A DNA stretch of 64,000 nt from Curtobacterium pusillum (GCF_007673235.1 NZ_VDZH01000003.1:219158-283157), one strand, 5' to 3'; numbered from the stretch's first letter, positions 8,546 through 19,515 are shown. The notes: a model not told the origin generated them from the letters alone. Numbers and translations are program-made.

Positions 8546-10426
8546 CTACTCGGGTTCCGTCGTCTTCTCGCCGACCACGGCTTCGTCGGACGCCTTCGCG
8601 CCCTCCGCGCCGCTCGAGCGCCCACCGCCGACCACGACGTCGTCCTCGTCGAAGCCGAACGCGATGTCCGGCGCCTCGAGACGGACGCGGTCCGCCGACT
8701 CGTCGTCGGGCTGCAGCTGCGACTCCCGCTCGGCGGCGACGCGCTTCAGGTAGTTCGACACCTCGTGCTCGGTGGTCTCCTGGTCCCAGCCGAGCACGTC
8801 CGCCATGAGCTTCGCGGCGACGGGGGCGGCGGACTCACCGCGGTCCCAGGCCTCGATCGAGATGCGGGTGCGGCGGGCGAGGACGTCCTCCAGGTGCAGG
8901 GCACCCTCGTGCGAGGCCGCGTAGACGACCTCGGCACCGATGTAGTCGTCGGCCCCGGGCAGCGGCTCGGCGAGCGACGGGTCCTCCTTCACGAGCCGGA
9001 GGACCTCGGTCGCGAGCGTGCCGTACCGGTTCAGCAGGTGCTCGATGCGGACCTTGTGCACACCGAAGCTCCGCGCCGTGCGGCCACGGCGGTTCCACGC
9101 GGCGGGGTACCCCTCGGCGCCGAGGAGGGGGATGTCCTCGGTCGTCGACCCCGGGATCTTCCCGTCCATCGCGGCGACGGCCTCGTCGATGGCGTCCTTG
9201 CCCATCACGCGGTACGTCGTCCACTTGCCGCCGGCGACGACCACCAGCCCGGGGACCGTGTGGGCGACGACGTGCTCGCGGCTGAGCTTCGACGTCTGGT
9301 CGGACTCCCCGGCGAGCAACGGCCGGAGTCCGGCGTAGACGCCCTCGACGTCCTCGCGGGTGAGCGGGACCGCGAGCACCTTGTTCACGTGCTCGAGGAT
9401 GTAGTCGATGTCCGCCGCGGTCGCCGCTGGGTGCGCCTTGTCGAGGTACCAGTCGGTGTCCGTCGTCCCGACGAGCCAGTGCCGACCCCACGGGATCACG
9501 AACAGCACGCTCTTCTCGGTGCGGAGGATCATGCCCGTGTTCGACTGGAAGCGGTCCCGCGGGATGACGAGGTGCACGCCCTTGGAGGCCCGCACCTTGA
9601 ACTGTCCGCGGGTGCCGATCATCGCCTGGGTGTCGTCGGTCCAGACACCCGTCGCGTTGACGACCTGCTTCGCGCGGATCTCGAACTTCTCACCGGTCTG
9701 GATGTCGTGCGCCTCGGCCCCGACGACGCGCTCCCCGACCTTGATGAAGCCCTCGATGCGGATGCGGCTCGCGGCGTGGGCGCCGTAGGACGCCGCGGTG
9801 CGCACGAGCGAGGCGACGTACCGGGCGTCGTCCACCTGGGCGTCGTAGTAGGTCATGCCGCCGACGAAGGCGTCCTTCTTGAGCCCCGGCATGTTCTTGA
9901 GGACCTGCCCACGGCTGAGGTGCCGGTGGTGCGGGACGCCGGGCGGACGACCGCCGGACCAGCTGAACACGTCGTACATCGCCATGCCGATGCCGATGTA
10001 GAACCGCTCCCACACGCGGTGGTTGAGCGGGTAGAGGAAGCGCACGGGCTTCACCAGGTGCGGGGCGATCCGCTGCAGCAGGAGGCCGCGTTCGATCAGG
10101 GCCTCGCGGACGAGCGCGAAGTTGAGCTGCTCGAGGTACCGGATGCCGCCGTGGACGAGCTTCGACGAGCGACTCGACGTCCCCGAACCCCAGTCGCGGG
10201 CCTCGACGATGCCCACGTTCAGGCCACGGGTCACGGCGTCGAGCGCACTCCCAGCGCCGACGATCCCGCCGCCGACGACCAGGACGTCGAGCTCCCGGGT
10301 CTTCATCGTCTCGATCGCGGCCGCGCGTTCGTCCGGGCCGAGCTTCGCCGACGGGTCGAACCCGACCCCCGGGGCCGCGTTCTCGGCCCGGGCCGGCCTC
10401 ATTGCGCTGCTGCTGGACTTCGCCAT
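8546..10426 (-). CDS. glpD: Aerobic glycerol-3-phosphate dehydrogenase
   Basis: GlpD oxidises sn-glycerol-3-phosphate to dihydroxyacetone phosphate at the membrane with FAD and passes electrons to the quinone pool. The protein is 626 residues from the ATG at 10426, which has ACGGAGG 6 nt upstream. It shows the N-terminal FAD dinucleotide fold (VVGGGIVGAGSALDAVTRG), the SSRSSKLVHGGIRYLE motif typical of GlpD, a DAO domain and a C-terminal DAO_C domain. The acidic tail after about residue 590 is a common actinobacterial extension. No glpF or glpK is adjacent. Confidence 0.95.
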   Translation of the reverse strand: MAKSSSSAMRPARAENAAPGVGFDPSAKLGPDERAAAIETMKTRELDVLVVGGGIVGAGSALDAVTRGLNVGIVEARDWGSGTSSRSSKLVHGGIRYLEQLNFALVREALIERGLLLQRIAPHLVKPVRFLYPLNHRVWERFYIGIGMAMYDVFSWSGGRPPGVPHHRHLSRGQVLKNMPGLKKDAFVGGMTYYDAQVDDARYVASLVRTAASYGAHAASRIRIEGFIKVGERVVGAEAHDIQTGEKFEIRAKQVVNATGVWTDDTQAMIGTRGQFKVRASKGVHLVIPRDRFQSNTGMILRTEKSVLFVIPWGRHWLVGTTDTDWYLDKAHPAATAADIDYILEHVNKVLAVPLTREDVEGVYAGLRPLLAGESDQTSKLSREHVVAHTVPGLVVVAGGKWTTYRVMGKDAIDEAVAAMDGKIPGSTTEDIPLLGAEGYPAAWNRRGRTARSFGVHKVRIEHLLNRYGTLATEVLRLVKEDPSLAEPLPGADDYIGAEVVYAASHEGALHLEDVLARRTRISIEAWDRGESAAPVAAKLMADVLGWDQETTEHEVSNYLKRVAAERESQLQPDDESADRVRLEAPDIAFGFDEDDVVVGGGRSSGAEGAKASDEAVVGEKTTEPE

Positions 10427-10496
10427 CGTCGCCTCCGTGTCGCGGTGTCGCGCTCGGCGCCGTGGCGTCACCCGTGCTGGAGTGCGGGTGCCACCA

Positions 10497-11618
10497 TCAC
10501 TGCTGGTGGTACGGCGCCACGACCACTTCTACTCGCTGGAACTCCTTGACGTCGGAGTATCCGGTCGTCGCCATCGACCGGCGCAGTGCACCGATGATGT
10601 TCGCGCGGCCGTCCCACGTCGGGGTCGGGCCGTTCAGGACGTTCTCCAGCGGAGCGATCGTGCCGACCTCGACCCGGCGGCCGCGGGGCAGCTCCGGGTG
10701 GTGCGCCTCGGCACCCCAGTGGAACCCACCGCCGGGAGCCTCGGTCGCACGGGCCAGGGCGGTGCCGAGCATCACGGCGTCGGCACCCATCGCGATCGCC
10801 TTCACGACGTCACCGGCGGTGTCGAGCCCACCGTCGGCGATGACGTGCACGTACCGGCCGCCGGACTCGTCCATGTAGTCACGGCGAGCGCCGGCGATGT
10901 CCGCGACGGCCGTGGCCATCGGGGCGTGGATGCCGAGCGCGGCACGGGTCGTCGAGGCTGCGCCGCCGCCGAACCCGACGAGCACGCCCGCGGCACCGGT
11001 GCGCATGAGGTGCAGCGCTGCCGTGTACGTGGAGGCACCGCCCACGATGACCGGGACGTCGAGTTCGTAGATGAACTTCTTGAGGTTGAGGGGCTCGGTG
11101 TTCTGCGAGACGTGCTCGGCCGAGACCGTGGTGCCGCGGATCACGAACAGGTCCACGCCGGCGTCGACGACGGTCTTCGAGAACTCCTGCGTGCGCTGCG
11201 GGCTGAGCGACCCGGCGACCGGGACGCCCGCGGCGCGGATCTCGGCGAGACGCGCGGTGATCAGCTCGGCCTTGACCGGCTCGGAGTAGATCTCCTGCAT
11301 GCGCTTCGTGACGTTGCCGTCGGTGAGCGTCTTGATCTCGTCGAAGTAGGGCGTCGGGTCCTCGTAGCGGGTCCAGAGCCCCTCGAGGTCCAGCACGCCG
11401 AGCATGCCGAGCTTGCCCATCTGGATGACCGTGGCCGGCGAGGCGACGGAGTCCATCGGGGCCGAGAGGATCGGCGACTCGAACGTGAACGCGTCGATCG
11501 ACCACTGCACGTTCACGTCGCGCGGGTCACGCGTCCGACGCGAGGGGACCACCGCGATGTCGTCGAATGCGTACGCCCGACGTCCGCGCTTGCCTGCACC
11601 GATCTCGACTTCACTCAC
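10497..11618 (-). CDS. guaB3: GuaB3 family IMP dehydrogenase-related protein
   Basis: This 373-residue protein belongs to the actinobacterial GuaB3 (IMP dehydrogenase-related) family, with an IMPDH barrel but no CBS domains. At the loop where GuaB has SICTTR with the catalytic Cys, it reads GGGAASTTRA, with Ser in place of Cys, so ordinary IMPDH chemistry is doubtful. The phosphate-binding and C-terminal barrel blocks (HVIADGGLDTAGDVVKA, GADAVMLG) are kept. The start is GTG, preceded by TAGGCT with a 6-nt gap, predicting a leaderless mRNA. A true guaB lies at 16.4 kb. Confidence 0.92.
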   Translation of the reverse strand: MSEVEIGAGKRGRRAYAFDDIAVVPSRRTRDPRDVNVQWSIDAFTFESPILSAPMDSVASPATVIQMGKLGMLGVLDLEGLWTRYEDPTPYFDEIKTLTDGNVTKRMQEIYSEPVKAELITARLAEIRAAGVPVAGSLSPQRTQEFSKTVVDAGVDLFVIRGTTVSAEHVSQNTEPLNLKKFIYELDVPVIVGGASTYTAALHLMRTGAAGVLVGFGGGAASTTRAALGIHAPMATAVADIAGARRDYMDESGGRYVHVIADGGLDTAGDVVKAIAMGADAVMLGTALARATEAPGGGFHWGAEAHHPELPRGRRVEVGTIAPLENVLNGPTPTWDGRANIIGALRRSMATTGYSDVKEFQRVEVVVAPYHQQ

Positions 11619-11685
11619 CCGGCAAGCCTAGCGGTCGTGTCCCCCGGGTGACACGGGCGGGCGCCGGGCTCGCACCGTGCGAGCC

Positions 11686-11877
11686 TCAGCGCGGGCGGCG
11701 CGGGCGGGCGCGGCGCTTGCGGAGCGCACGCAGGACGAACCCGAGCAGGAGCGCCAGCACGACCAGGACCCCGAGGAGCGCCGCCGCCACCTTCACGAGC
11801 AGCGCCGCCCCGACGAAGAGCGCGGCGAACACGAGCCAGACGAGGGCGTCGAGCACGAGGGGGCCGGGGGTACGCAC
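11686..11877 (-). CDS. Small hydrophobic membrane protein, 63 residues
   Basis: The GTG at 11877 is preceded by TATCGT with a 7-nt gap, matching the leaderless-promoter pattern of neighbouring genes, which supports this start over an in-frame ATG at 11955. The product has two closely spaced helices (about residues 8-28 and 30-50) and a strongly basic C-terminus (RALRKRRARPRRPR). The family is not recognised; it could be a small PspC-like or assembly-factor membrane protein. It lies alone between livF and guaB3 on the same strand. Confidence 0.55.
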   Translation of the reverse strand: MRTPGPLVLDALVWLVFAALFVGAALLVKVAAALLGVLVVLALLLGFVLRALRKRRARPRRPR

Positions 11878-11934
11878 GTGCGGAACGATACCGACCCGGC
11901 GGGGGCGAGCCGCACCTCCAGGCCGGGTGTGTGA

Positions 11935-11979
11935 GAGGAGGGCCGTGCGGCGCATCAGCGACTTCGCACGACCCTCCTC
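11935..11979 (-). terminator. Terminator hairpin after livF
   Basis: 15-bp arms (GAGGAGGGCCGTGCG at 11935-11949; complement at 11965-11979, one G-T pair) with a 15-nt loop lie about 50 nt beyond the livF stop. Confidence 0.65.
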
Positions 11980-12027
11980 GGTGCGGATGCCGCCCCCACA
12001 GCGACACCCGCGGTCGACACCGCTCGC

Positions 12028-12855
12028 TCAGCGAGCGGAGTCGACGTCCTTGGCGAGCGTCCCCAGGTACAGCTCGATGACCTTCGGATCGTCGGCGAGC
12101 TCCTTCCCGGTGCCCGAGTACGCGTTCTTCCCCTGGTCGAGCACGTACCCACGATCGCAGATCTGCAGACAGCGTCGCGCGTTCTGCTCCACCATGACGA
12201 TCGACACACCGGCCTTGTTGATCCGGCGTGTGCGGATGAACGTCTCGTCCTGGCGGACGGGCGACAACCCGGCGGAGGGTTCGTCGAGCAGCAGCACCTT
12301 CGGGTCCATCATCAGCGCCCGCGCCATCGCCATGGACTGCCGCTCGCCACCGGACAGCGATCCGGCACGCTGGCCCTTGCGCTGACCGAGGACGGGGAAC
12401 AGGTCGTAGATGACCTCGAGGCGCTCGGCGAACTTCCGGGGCCGCAGGTACAGGCCCATCTGCAGGTTCTCCTCGATCGACAGCGAGGGGAAGACGTTGT
12501 TCGTCTGCGGGACGAAGCCGACGCCGGCCTGCACGAGCTTGTTCGCCTTGAGGTTGGTGATGTCCTCGCCCTGCAGCGTGACGGAGCCCTCGCGGATGGA
12601 CACGAGGCCGAACAACGCCTTGAGGAGCGTCGACTTGCCGGCGCCGTTCGGGCCGATGATGCCGATGAGCTCGCCCGGGTAGCAGTCGAGGTCGCAGCCG
12701 TTCAGGATGTTCACCCCCGGCAGGTACCCCGCGACGAGGTTCTTGGCGCTGAGCACCGGCTCGCGTTCCAGCGTGGCCGTGCCGGCTTGCGTCGCGTGCG
12801 TCGCTTCCGGACTGGAGGCACTGCTCGCGTTCGTGGGGTCCGTTGCGTCGGTCAT
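12028..12855 (-). CDS. livF: Branched-chain amino-acid ABC transporter ATP-binding protein
   Basis: The 275-residue ATPase has Walker A GPNGAGKST, signature LSGGERQ, Walker B VLLLDEPSAGLSP and the H-loop replaced by a Q-type segment (VMVEQN) typical of LivF. An extra ~30-residue Ser/Thr/Ala-rich N-terminus precedes the domain. It is the last gene of livH-livM-livG-livF and overlaps livG by 4 nt. Together they energise import of a substrate of the LivK family, normally branched-chain amino acids, though related systems carry urea or amides. Confidence 0.93.
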   Translation of the reverse strand: MTDATDPTNASSASSPEATHATQAGTATLEREPVLSAKNLVAGYLPGVNILNGCDLDCYPGELIGIIGPNGAGKSTLLKALFGLVSIREGSVTLQGEDITNLKANKLVQAGVGFVPQTNNVFPSLSIEENLQMGLYLRPRKFAERLEVIYDLFPVLGQRKGQRAGSLSGGERQSMAMARALMMDPKVLLLDEPSAGLSPVRQDETFIRTRRINKAGVSIVMVEQNARRCLQICDRGYVLDQGKNAYSGTGKELADDPKVIELYLGTLAKDVDSAR

Positions 12856-13739
12856 CGGGTCGCCTCCTGCTCGTCTTCTTCCGCTACTTCCTCGGCGAGT
12901 TCCTCGTAGGTCTCCTCGGTGAGGAGCGAGTCGTCGCCCAGGTCGGTGTCGTGGTGGGCGCCGAGGTACGCGTCGATGACGGCCTTGTCGTCCATCACGG
13001 TGTCGGCCGGCCCCTCGGCGACGACCTTGCCCTCTGCCATCACGACCACCCAGTCCGAGATGTGCCGGACCATGTGCATGTCGTGCTCGACGAACAGCAC
13101 GGTCATGCCGTCGTCGCGGAGGGACTGGATGTGGCCGAGGAGCGACTGCGTCAGCGCGGGGTTCACGCCGGCCATCGGCTCGTCGAGCATGATCATCGTC
13201 GGGTCGGACATCAGCGCCCGGGCCATCTCGAGGAGCTTCCGCTGCCCGCCGCTCAGCGAGCCCGCGTAGTCGTCCGCCTTGGTGTCGAGCTTGAACCGGG
13301 CGAGGAGTTCCTCGGCCTTCGCCGTGATCGCGCGCTCCCGCGGCCGCCAGACCGCGGGGATCAGAGCGGCGAAGAAGTTCTCGCCCGGCTGGTCCCGCGC
13401 CCCGAGGAGCATGTTCTGCATCACCGTGAGCCGACTCAGCGCCTTGGTGAGCTGGAACGTGCGGACCATGCCGCGGTTGGCGATGTGCGTCGCGCTCGTC
13501 TTCTGCAGGGTCGCCCCGTCGAAGCGGGTGACGGCGCCGGGGCTCGGCTTGTCGAACCCGGTGAGCAGGTTGAAGAACGTCGTCTTGCCGGCGCCGTTCG
13601 GACCGATGAGGGCGGTGATCGACCCGCGCTGGACCTCGAGGTGGTCGACGTCCACCGCGGTCATGCCGCCGAAGCGCCGGGTGACCGTGTCGACGGTGAG
13701 GATGGGGTCGGTCTTGCTGTGGGCGTACGACTCAGACAC
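12852..13739 (-). CDS. livG: Branched-chain amino-acid ABC transporter ATP-binding protein
   Basis: The 295-residue protein has Walker A GPNGAGKTT, the LivG-type insertion (RTFQLTKALSRLTVMQNML), signature LSGGQRKLLEMARAL, Walker B IMLDEPMAGVNP and the H-loop VEHDMHMV. An acidic tail of about 35 residues (EEVAEEDEQEATR) is unusual. It overlaps livM by 8 nt and livF by 4 nt, so the four liv genes are translationally coupled. Confidence 0.94.
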   Translation of the reverse strand: MSESYAHSKTDPILTVDTVTRRFGGMTAVDVDHLEVQRGSITALIGPNGAGKTTFFNLLTGFDKPSPGAVTRFDGATLQKTSATHIANRGMVRTFQLTKALSRLTVMQNMLLGARDQPGENFFAALIPAVWRPRERAITAKAEELLARFKLDTKADDYAGSLSGGQRKLLEMARALMSDPTMIMLDEPMAGVNPALTQSLLGHIQSLRDDGMTVLFVEHDMHMVRHISDWVVVMAEGKVVAEGPADTVMDDKAVIDAYLGAHHDTDLGDDSLLTEETYEELAEEVAEEDEQEATR

Positions 13740-14718
13740 TGAACGTCAGCTCCTTCTTGTTGCCGAGGAGACCCTGTGGACGGAACACGATCAACAGCAT
13801 CAGCGCGACGCCGACGAGCACGTAGGAGAACTGCTCAGCCTGCTGCGCGTTCATGATCGAGTCGGGGATGAAGTCGCCCGCCAGGGTGCGGATGAAGAGC
13901 CGGACCACGAAGAACAGCACGGCGCCGAGCACCGGACCGAACACCGTCGCAGCACCGCCGAGGATGAGCGCGGTCCAGATGAAGAACGTCATCGAGCGAC
14001 CCATCGCGTCCGGCTGCACCGAACTCGGCAGGACGTAGATGATGCCGGCCAGGGCTCCGAGCGCGCCGCCGAAGACGAGCGCCTGCATCTTGTACGAGTA
14101 GACGTTCTTGCCGAGGGAGCGGACGGCGTCCTCGTCCTCGCGGATCGCCTTCAGGACCCGGCCCCAGGGGCTGCGCATGAGCAGGAAGAGCACGAGGGTG
14201 AACAGGGCGACGAGGCCCCATGCCGCGATGCGGATCCACCAGCCGTTGACGCCGTTGTTCGAGTACGTGAACCACAGGATCGTGGTGGTGCCGTCGGGCA
14301 GTGGGCTGAGGGCGTTGAACGGGTCGCGGTAGCTCGACCCGGTGATGCCGTTCGAGCCGCCGGTCGTCGTGGTGAGCAGGCTCGAACGTCCCACCATGCG
14401 GATGATCTCGGCGCCGGAGATCGTCACGATCGCCAGGTAGTCGCCGCGGAGCCGCAGGGTCGGGATGCCGAGGATGATCGCGAACACGATGGCCACGAGC
14501 AGGGCGACCAGGACCGCCATCACGAACGGCAGGCCGTTGGTGATCGAGATGGCGAAGCCGTACGCACCGAGGAGCAGGAACGCGGCCTGTCCCATGTTGA
14601 TGAGACCGGTGAGTCCGAAGTGGACGTTCAGGCCGATCGCGGCGAGCGCGAACGCCGCCGTCGTGGGGGCGAGTGCCTCCTGTGTGAGCGAGGACAGCAG
14701 GTTGAGGATGTAGTCCAT
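13732..14718 (-). CDS. livM: Branched-chain amino-acid ABC transporter permease
   Basis: The 328-residue permease has 8-9 predicted helices and LivM marks (LNVHFGLTGLINMGQAAFLLLGAYG near the start; GIPTLRLRGDYLAIVTISGAEIIR in the middle cytoplasmic loop). A larger extracytoplasmic loop lies at about residues 130-160. The ATG is preceded by a weak AGGAG-type site; livH ends 11 nt upstream. Confidence 0.93.
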   Translation of the reverse strand: MDYILNLLSSLTQEALAPTTAAFALAAIGLNVHFGLTGLINMGQAAFLLLGAYGFAISITNGLPFVMAVLVALLVAIVFAIILGIPTLRLRGDYLAIVTISGAEIIRMVGRSSLLTTTTGGSNGITGSSYRDPFNALSPLPDGTTTILWFTYSNNGVNGWWIRIAAWGLVALFTLVLFLLMRSPWGRVLKAIREDEDAVRSLGKNVYSYKMQALVFGGALGALAGIIYVLPSSVQPDAMGRSMTFFIWTALILGGAATVFGPVLGAVLFFVVRLFIRTLAGDFIPDSIMNAQQAEQFSYVLVGVALMLLIVFRPQGLLGNKKELTFSV

Positions 14719-14729
14719 GGCGGCGCTCC

Positions 14730-16178
14730 TTAGCCGATCCGCTCGGCACGGCCGAAGATGCCCTGCGGCCGGAACAGCAGGATGAGGATGAGGATGACGA
14801 GGGCGGTGGCGTACTTGAAGTCACCGGGGAGCACCAGGTTCGTCAGCTCCACGACGATGCCGATGATCATCGACCCGACGAGCGCACCGTAGGCGGTTCC
14901 CAGACCGCCGAGGGTGACCGAGGCGAACATGAGCAGGAGCAGCTGGAGACCGGTCTGCCAGTTGACGCCGTTGAGCACGAGGCCGAGCATCACGCCCGAC
15001 AGCCCCGCGAGGCCGGCGGCGAGCGTCCACACGAACCGGATCACCCGGTCGACGTCGATCCCGGACGCACTGGCCAGTGCCGGGTTGTCCGACACCGCCC
15101 GGGTCGCCCGGCCGAACCGGGTCTTCGCCAGGAACAGGCCGGTGGCGACGAGCACCACGAGCGCGATCGCCATCGCCACGTACGACTGCACCGTCAGCGT
15201 GACCCCGGCGAACCGGATGGTCTCCGGGTTGCCCTGCTGGATGCGGACCGTCGAGGCGCCGAAGAAGTACTGGAACGCGTACTGCGCGGCGATCGAGAGC
15301 CCGATCGTCACGATCATGAGCTGGGTGAGGCTGATCCGCCTCCGCCGCAGGGGCCGCCAGATCGCGGCGTCCTGCAGGTACCCGGTCGCCGCGCACAGCA
15401 GCGTGACGACGATGCCGGTGAGCCAGATGTTCCACCCGAGCTGGTTCGCGAACAGGTAGGCGAGGAGGCCGCCGAGGGTCACCTGCTCACCGTGCGAGAA
15501 GCTCGACAGCCCCGTGGTGCCGTAGATGAGCGAGAGCCCCACCGACGCCAGGGCGATGAGGAGCCCGAGCCGGATGCCGGACGCGAACTGCTGCCACGCC
15601 CGCTGCGGGGTGACGCTCGTGGCGTCGTCGTTCGTGACCACGCCCTGCTGGTCGGAGAGCTGGAAGATCTGCCCGACGTTCGCGTTCAGGCTCGCGGTGA
15701 CGGTGCGCTTCGCGTCCGCCGCGTTCGTCAGGTACTGCCCCTTCGGCAGCGTGTCCTGATCGACGGCGACGGTGTAGCTGCCCGCCGTCGTCACGCTCAC
15801 GGACCACCGGCCGGTGTCCGAGGTGGTCGCGGTCTGCGCGAACCCGCCCGGCCCGGTGACGTCGACCGCGACGCCCTCGACCGACTTCCGATCGGAGTCG
15901 GTGATCGTGCCCTGGATGCAGCCGTTGGTCGGGCTGACCGTGCAGGGCTGGTTGCTGGCCGGGGCCTCGGTACTGGTCGCGCTGCTGGTGCTGGTCGGAC
16001 TGCTCGTGCTGGTCGGGCTCGTCGCGCCCTGCGCCGAGGGCGACACTGCCCAGTCGACCGCGAAGGTGGCGAGGAAAGCGAGGAAGAGTACTGCGGCGAG
16101 GACCAGGCGGCTGCGGCCTGGTGCCCCGCGGCGGAGCCCGCGCCGCAGCGCTGACCCCGGCGGAGTGATGGAACCCAC
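14730..16178 (-). CDS. livH: Branched-chain amino-acid permease LivH with fused N-terminal extracytoplasmic domain
   Basis: Residues from about 200 onward are a LivH permease (FASGIRLGLLIALASVGLSL, then TGLSSFSHGEQVTLGG and 7-8 helices). The remaining ~195 N-terminal residues are additional: a helix at about 25-45, a Thr/Ser-repeat linker (SPTSTSSPTSTSSATST), then about 90 residues resembling a carboxypeptidase-regulatory/SpaA-like beta-sandwich (CIQGTITDSDRKSVEGVAVDV) with two Cys. The protein is 482 residues against about 290 for usual LivH. The start is GTG with GAGAGG 8 nt upstream. The fused domain is predicted outside the membrane, perhaps engaging substrate-binding protein or cell wall. 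Confidence 0.88.
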   Translation of the reverse strand: MGSITPPGSALRRGLRRGAPGRSRLVLAAVLFLAFLATFAVDWAVSPSAQGATSPTSTSSPTSTSSATSTEAPASNQPCTVSPTNGCIQGTITDSDRKSVEGVAVDVTGPGGFAQTATTSDTGRWSVSVTTAGSYTVAVDQDTLPKGQYLTNAADAKRTVTASLNANVGQIFQLSDQQGVVTNDDATSVTPQRAWQQFASGIRLGLLIALASVGLSLIYGTTGLSSFSHGEQVTLGGLLAYLFANQLGWNIWLTGIVVTLLCAATGYLQDAAIWRPLRRRRISLTQLMIVTIGLSIAAQYAFQYFFGASTVRIQQGNPETIRFAGVTLTVQSYVAMAIALVVLVATGLFLAKTRFGRATRAVSDNPALASASGIDVDRVIRFVWTLAAGLAGLSGVMLGLVLNGVNWQTGLQLLLLMFASVTLGGLGTAYGALVGSMIIGIVVELTNLVLPGDFKYATALVILILILLFRPQGIFGRAERIG

Positions 16179-16276
16179 GGATGAGCCTCTCGTTCGGATA
16201 GTCGAGGACCCTAGGGATTTTTTGTGTCCCCCGTGTTTCCATCACGTTCCCTGGAGAAATCGTGCCGCAACCGTGA

Positions 16277-17917
<1,641 letters not shown>

Positions 17918-17931
17918 CCAGTCCAACCCGA

Positions 17932-17963
17932 ACGCCCCGCTCCGATCCGGAGCGGGGCGTTTG
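17932..17963 (+). terminator. guaB intrinsic terminator
   Basis: 13-bp perfect stem (ACGCCCCGCTCCG / CGGAGCGGGGCGT, loop ATC) followed by TTTG, 14 nt after the stop. Confidence 0.9.
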
Positions 17964-18128
17964 TGCGTCCGCTCAGATTCATCACGGGTCTGTAACGAAA
18001 CACTCAGGGGTGGATGATCGACACACGGGCGAAACACATCCGCTCTAGCTTTCTCGACATCCCACGTGGAGGACGCCGCGCTCGACCCGATGCGCCGGGG
18101 CCTTCCGCGAAGAGAAAGGGCACCACGG

Positions 18129-19460
18129 ATGATCAGAACCACCCGTGCCACCACGGCACTGGCAGTGGCCGGAGCGGCGGCGCTCCTGCTCGCCGCCTGT
18201 TCCACCAGCGGCAGCGCGTCCCCGTCCAACTCCGCGTCCAGCGGCGCGAAGAAGGACCCCGCCGCGAGCTGCAAGGCCCCAGACACCCCCGGCACCGACG
18301 CGCTGAAGATCGGCACGATCCTGCCGCTCACCGGTTCGCTGGCGTACCTCAACCCGCCCGCCGAGTCCGGTGTGGGACTCGCGGTGCAGGACATCAACGC
18401 CGCCGGCGGCGTCCTCGACAAGGACGTCACGATCGACCCCGCCACCGACTCCGGCGACAGCAACGACATGACCGTGTCGAGCTCCGCGGCCACGAAGCTC
18501 GTGAACGCGAAGGTCCCGGTCGCGATCGGCGCCGAGTCCTCCAGCGTCACGCTCAACGTCATCGACCAGCTGACGAGCAACTGCATCGTGGAGATCTCCC
18601 CCGCGAACACCGCGGCGGACCTCTCGGGCTACTCGTCGTACTACTACCGGACCGCTCCGCCGGACTCGGTGCAGGGTTCGGCGCTCGGCCAGCTCGTCAC
18701 GGGTGACGGCAACGCCAAGGTCGCGTTCCTGGTCTTCAACGACACCTACGGCACCGGCCTCCGCAACACCGTGCAGAAGGCCGTCGAGGACTCGGGCGGA
18801 TCCGTGGTCTACGGCGGCAAGGGCAAGGGCCAGGAGTTCCCGCCCGGCCAGACGACGTTCTCGTCGGAGGTCACCGCGGCGCTCGCCACGAAGCCCGACG
18901 CCATCGTCGTCCTCGCGTTCGACGAGACGAAGTCGATCATCCCGGAGCTGAAGTCCCAGGACGCCGACATGTCGAAGATCTACATGTCCGACGGCAACAC
19001 GGCGGACTACTCGAAGGACTTCGACAAGGGCACGCTGACCGGCGCACAGGGCACGATCCCCGGCGCTTCGCCGAAGGACGAGTTCAAGGCGCAGCTCGCG
19101 GCGTACTACAAGAAGTCGTCGGGCAAGGACCTCGCCGACTACTCGTACGCGGCGGAGTCCTACGACGCCACCGTCCTCGCCGCCCTCGCCGCGGTGAAGG
19201 GCAAGGGCACGGACTCGGGCACCATCCAGGCCAACATGGCCGCGGTGTCCGGAGCCGACGGCGGCACCGAGTGCTCGACGTTCAAGGACTGCAAGGACCT
19301 GCTCGACAAGGGTGAGGACATCCACTACACGGGTCCGTCGGGCATCGGTCCGTTCGACGACAACAACGACCCGTCGAGCGCCTACATCGGCATCTACAAG
19401 TTCGACGGCGACAACAAGCCCGTCTACCAGAGCGCCATCCAGGGCTCGGTCAAGAAGTAA
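18129..19460 (+). CDS. livK: Branched-chain amino-acid ABC transporter substrate-binding lipoprotein
   Basis: The ATG at 18129 (GAAAGGG upstream) starts a lipoprotein signal: basic MIRTTRATT, a hydrophobic stretch and lipobox LLAAC with lipidated Cys near residue 24. A Ser-rich linker follows, then a type I periplasmic-binding fold (IGTILPLTGSLAYL, GVGLAVQDINAAGGV, IGAESSSVT). It lies on the other strand from livHMGF, separated by guaB, yet is the only binding protein here and presumably feeds those permeases. Length is 443 residues, normal for the family. Confidence 0.92.
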   Translation: MIRTTRATTALAVAGAAALLLAACSTSGSASPSNSASSGAKKDPAASCKAPDTPGTDALKIGTILPLTGSLAYLNPPAESGVGLAVQDINAAGGVLDKDVTIDPATDSGDSNDMTVSSSAATKLVNAKVPVAIGAESSSVTLNVIDQLTSNCIVEISPANTAADLSGYSSYYYRTAPPDSVQGSALGQLVTGDGNAKVAFLVFNDTYGTGLRNTVQKAVEDSGGSVVYGGKGKGQEFPPGQTTFSSEVTAALATKPDAIVVLAFDETKSIIPELKSQDADMSKIYMSDGNTADYSKDFDKGTLTGAQGTIPGASPKDEFKAQLAAYYKKSSGKDLADYSYAAESYDATVLAALAAVKGKGTDSGTIQANMAAVSGADGGTECSTFKDCKDLLDKGEDIHYTGPSGIGPFDDNNDPSSAYIGIYKFDGDNKPVYQSAIQGSVKK

Positions 19461-19470
19461 CACAACTGCG

Positions 19471-19515
19471 AAAGCGACAGTCCCCCGCGCAACTCCCGCG
19501 GGGGACTGTCGCTTT
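19471..19515 (+). terminator. livK terminator
   Basis: A 19-bp perfect stem (arms 19471-19489 and 19497-19515, loop of 7) begins 10 nt after the livK stop, ends in TTT, and lies before the convergent rarD gene. Confidence 0.92.

Noticed and set aside
12028..12855. Nitrogen-specific urea/amide transporter instead of branched-chain amino acids
   Set aside because: LivF/LivG/LivM/LivH/LivK families include urea and amide importers, but nothing in these sequences singles that out, and no urease or amidase gene is nearby.
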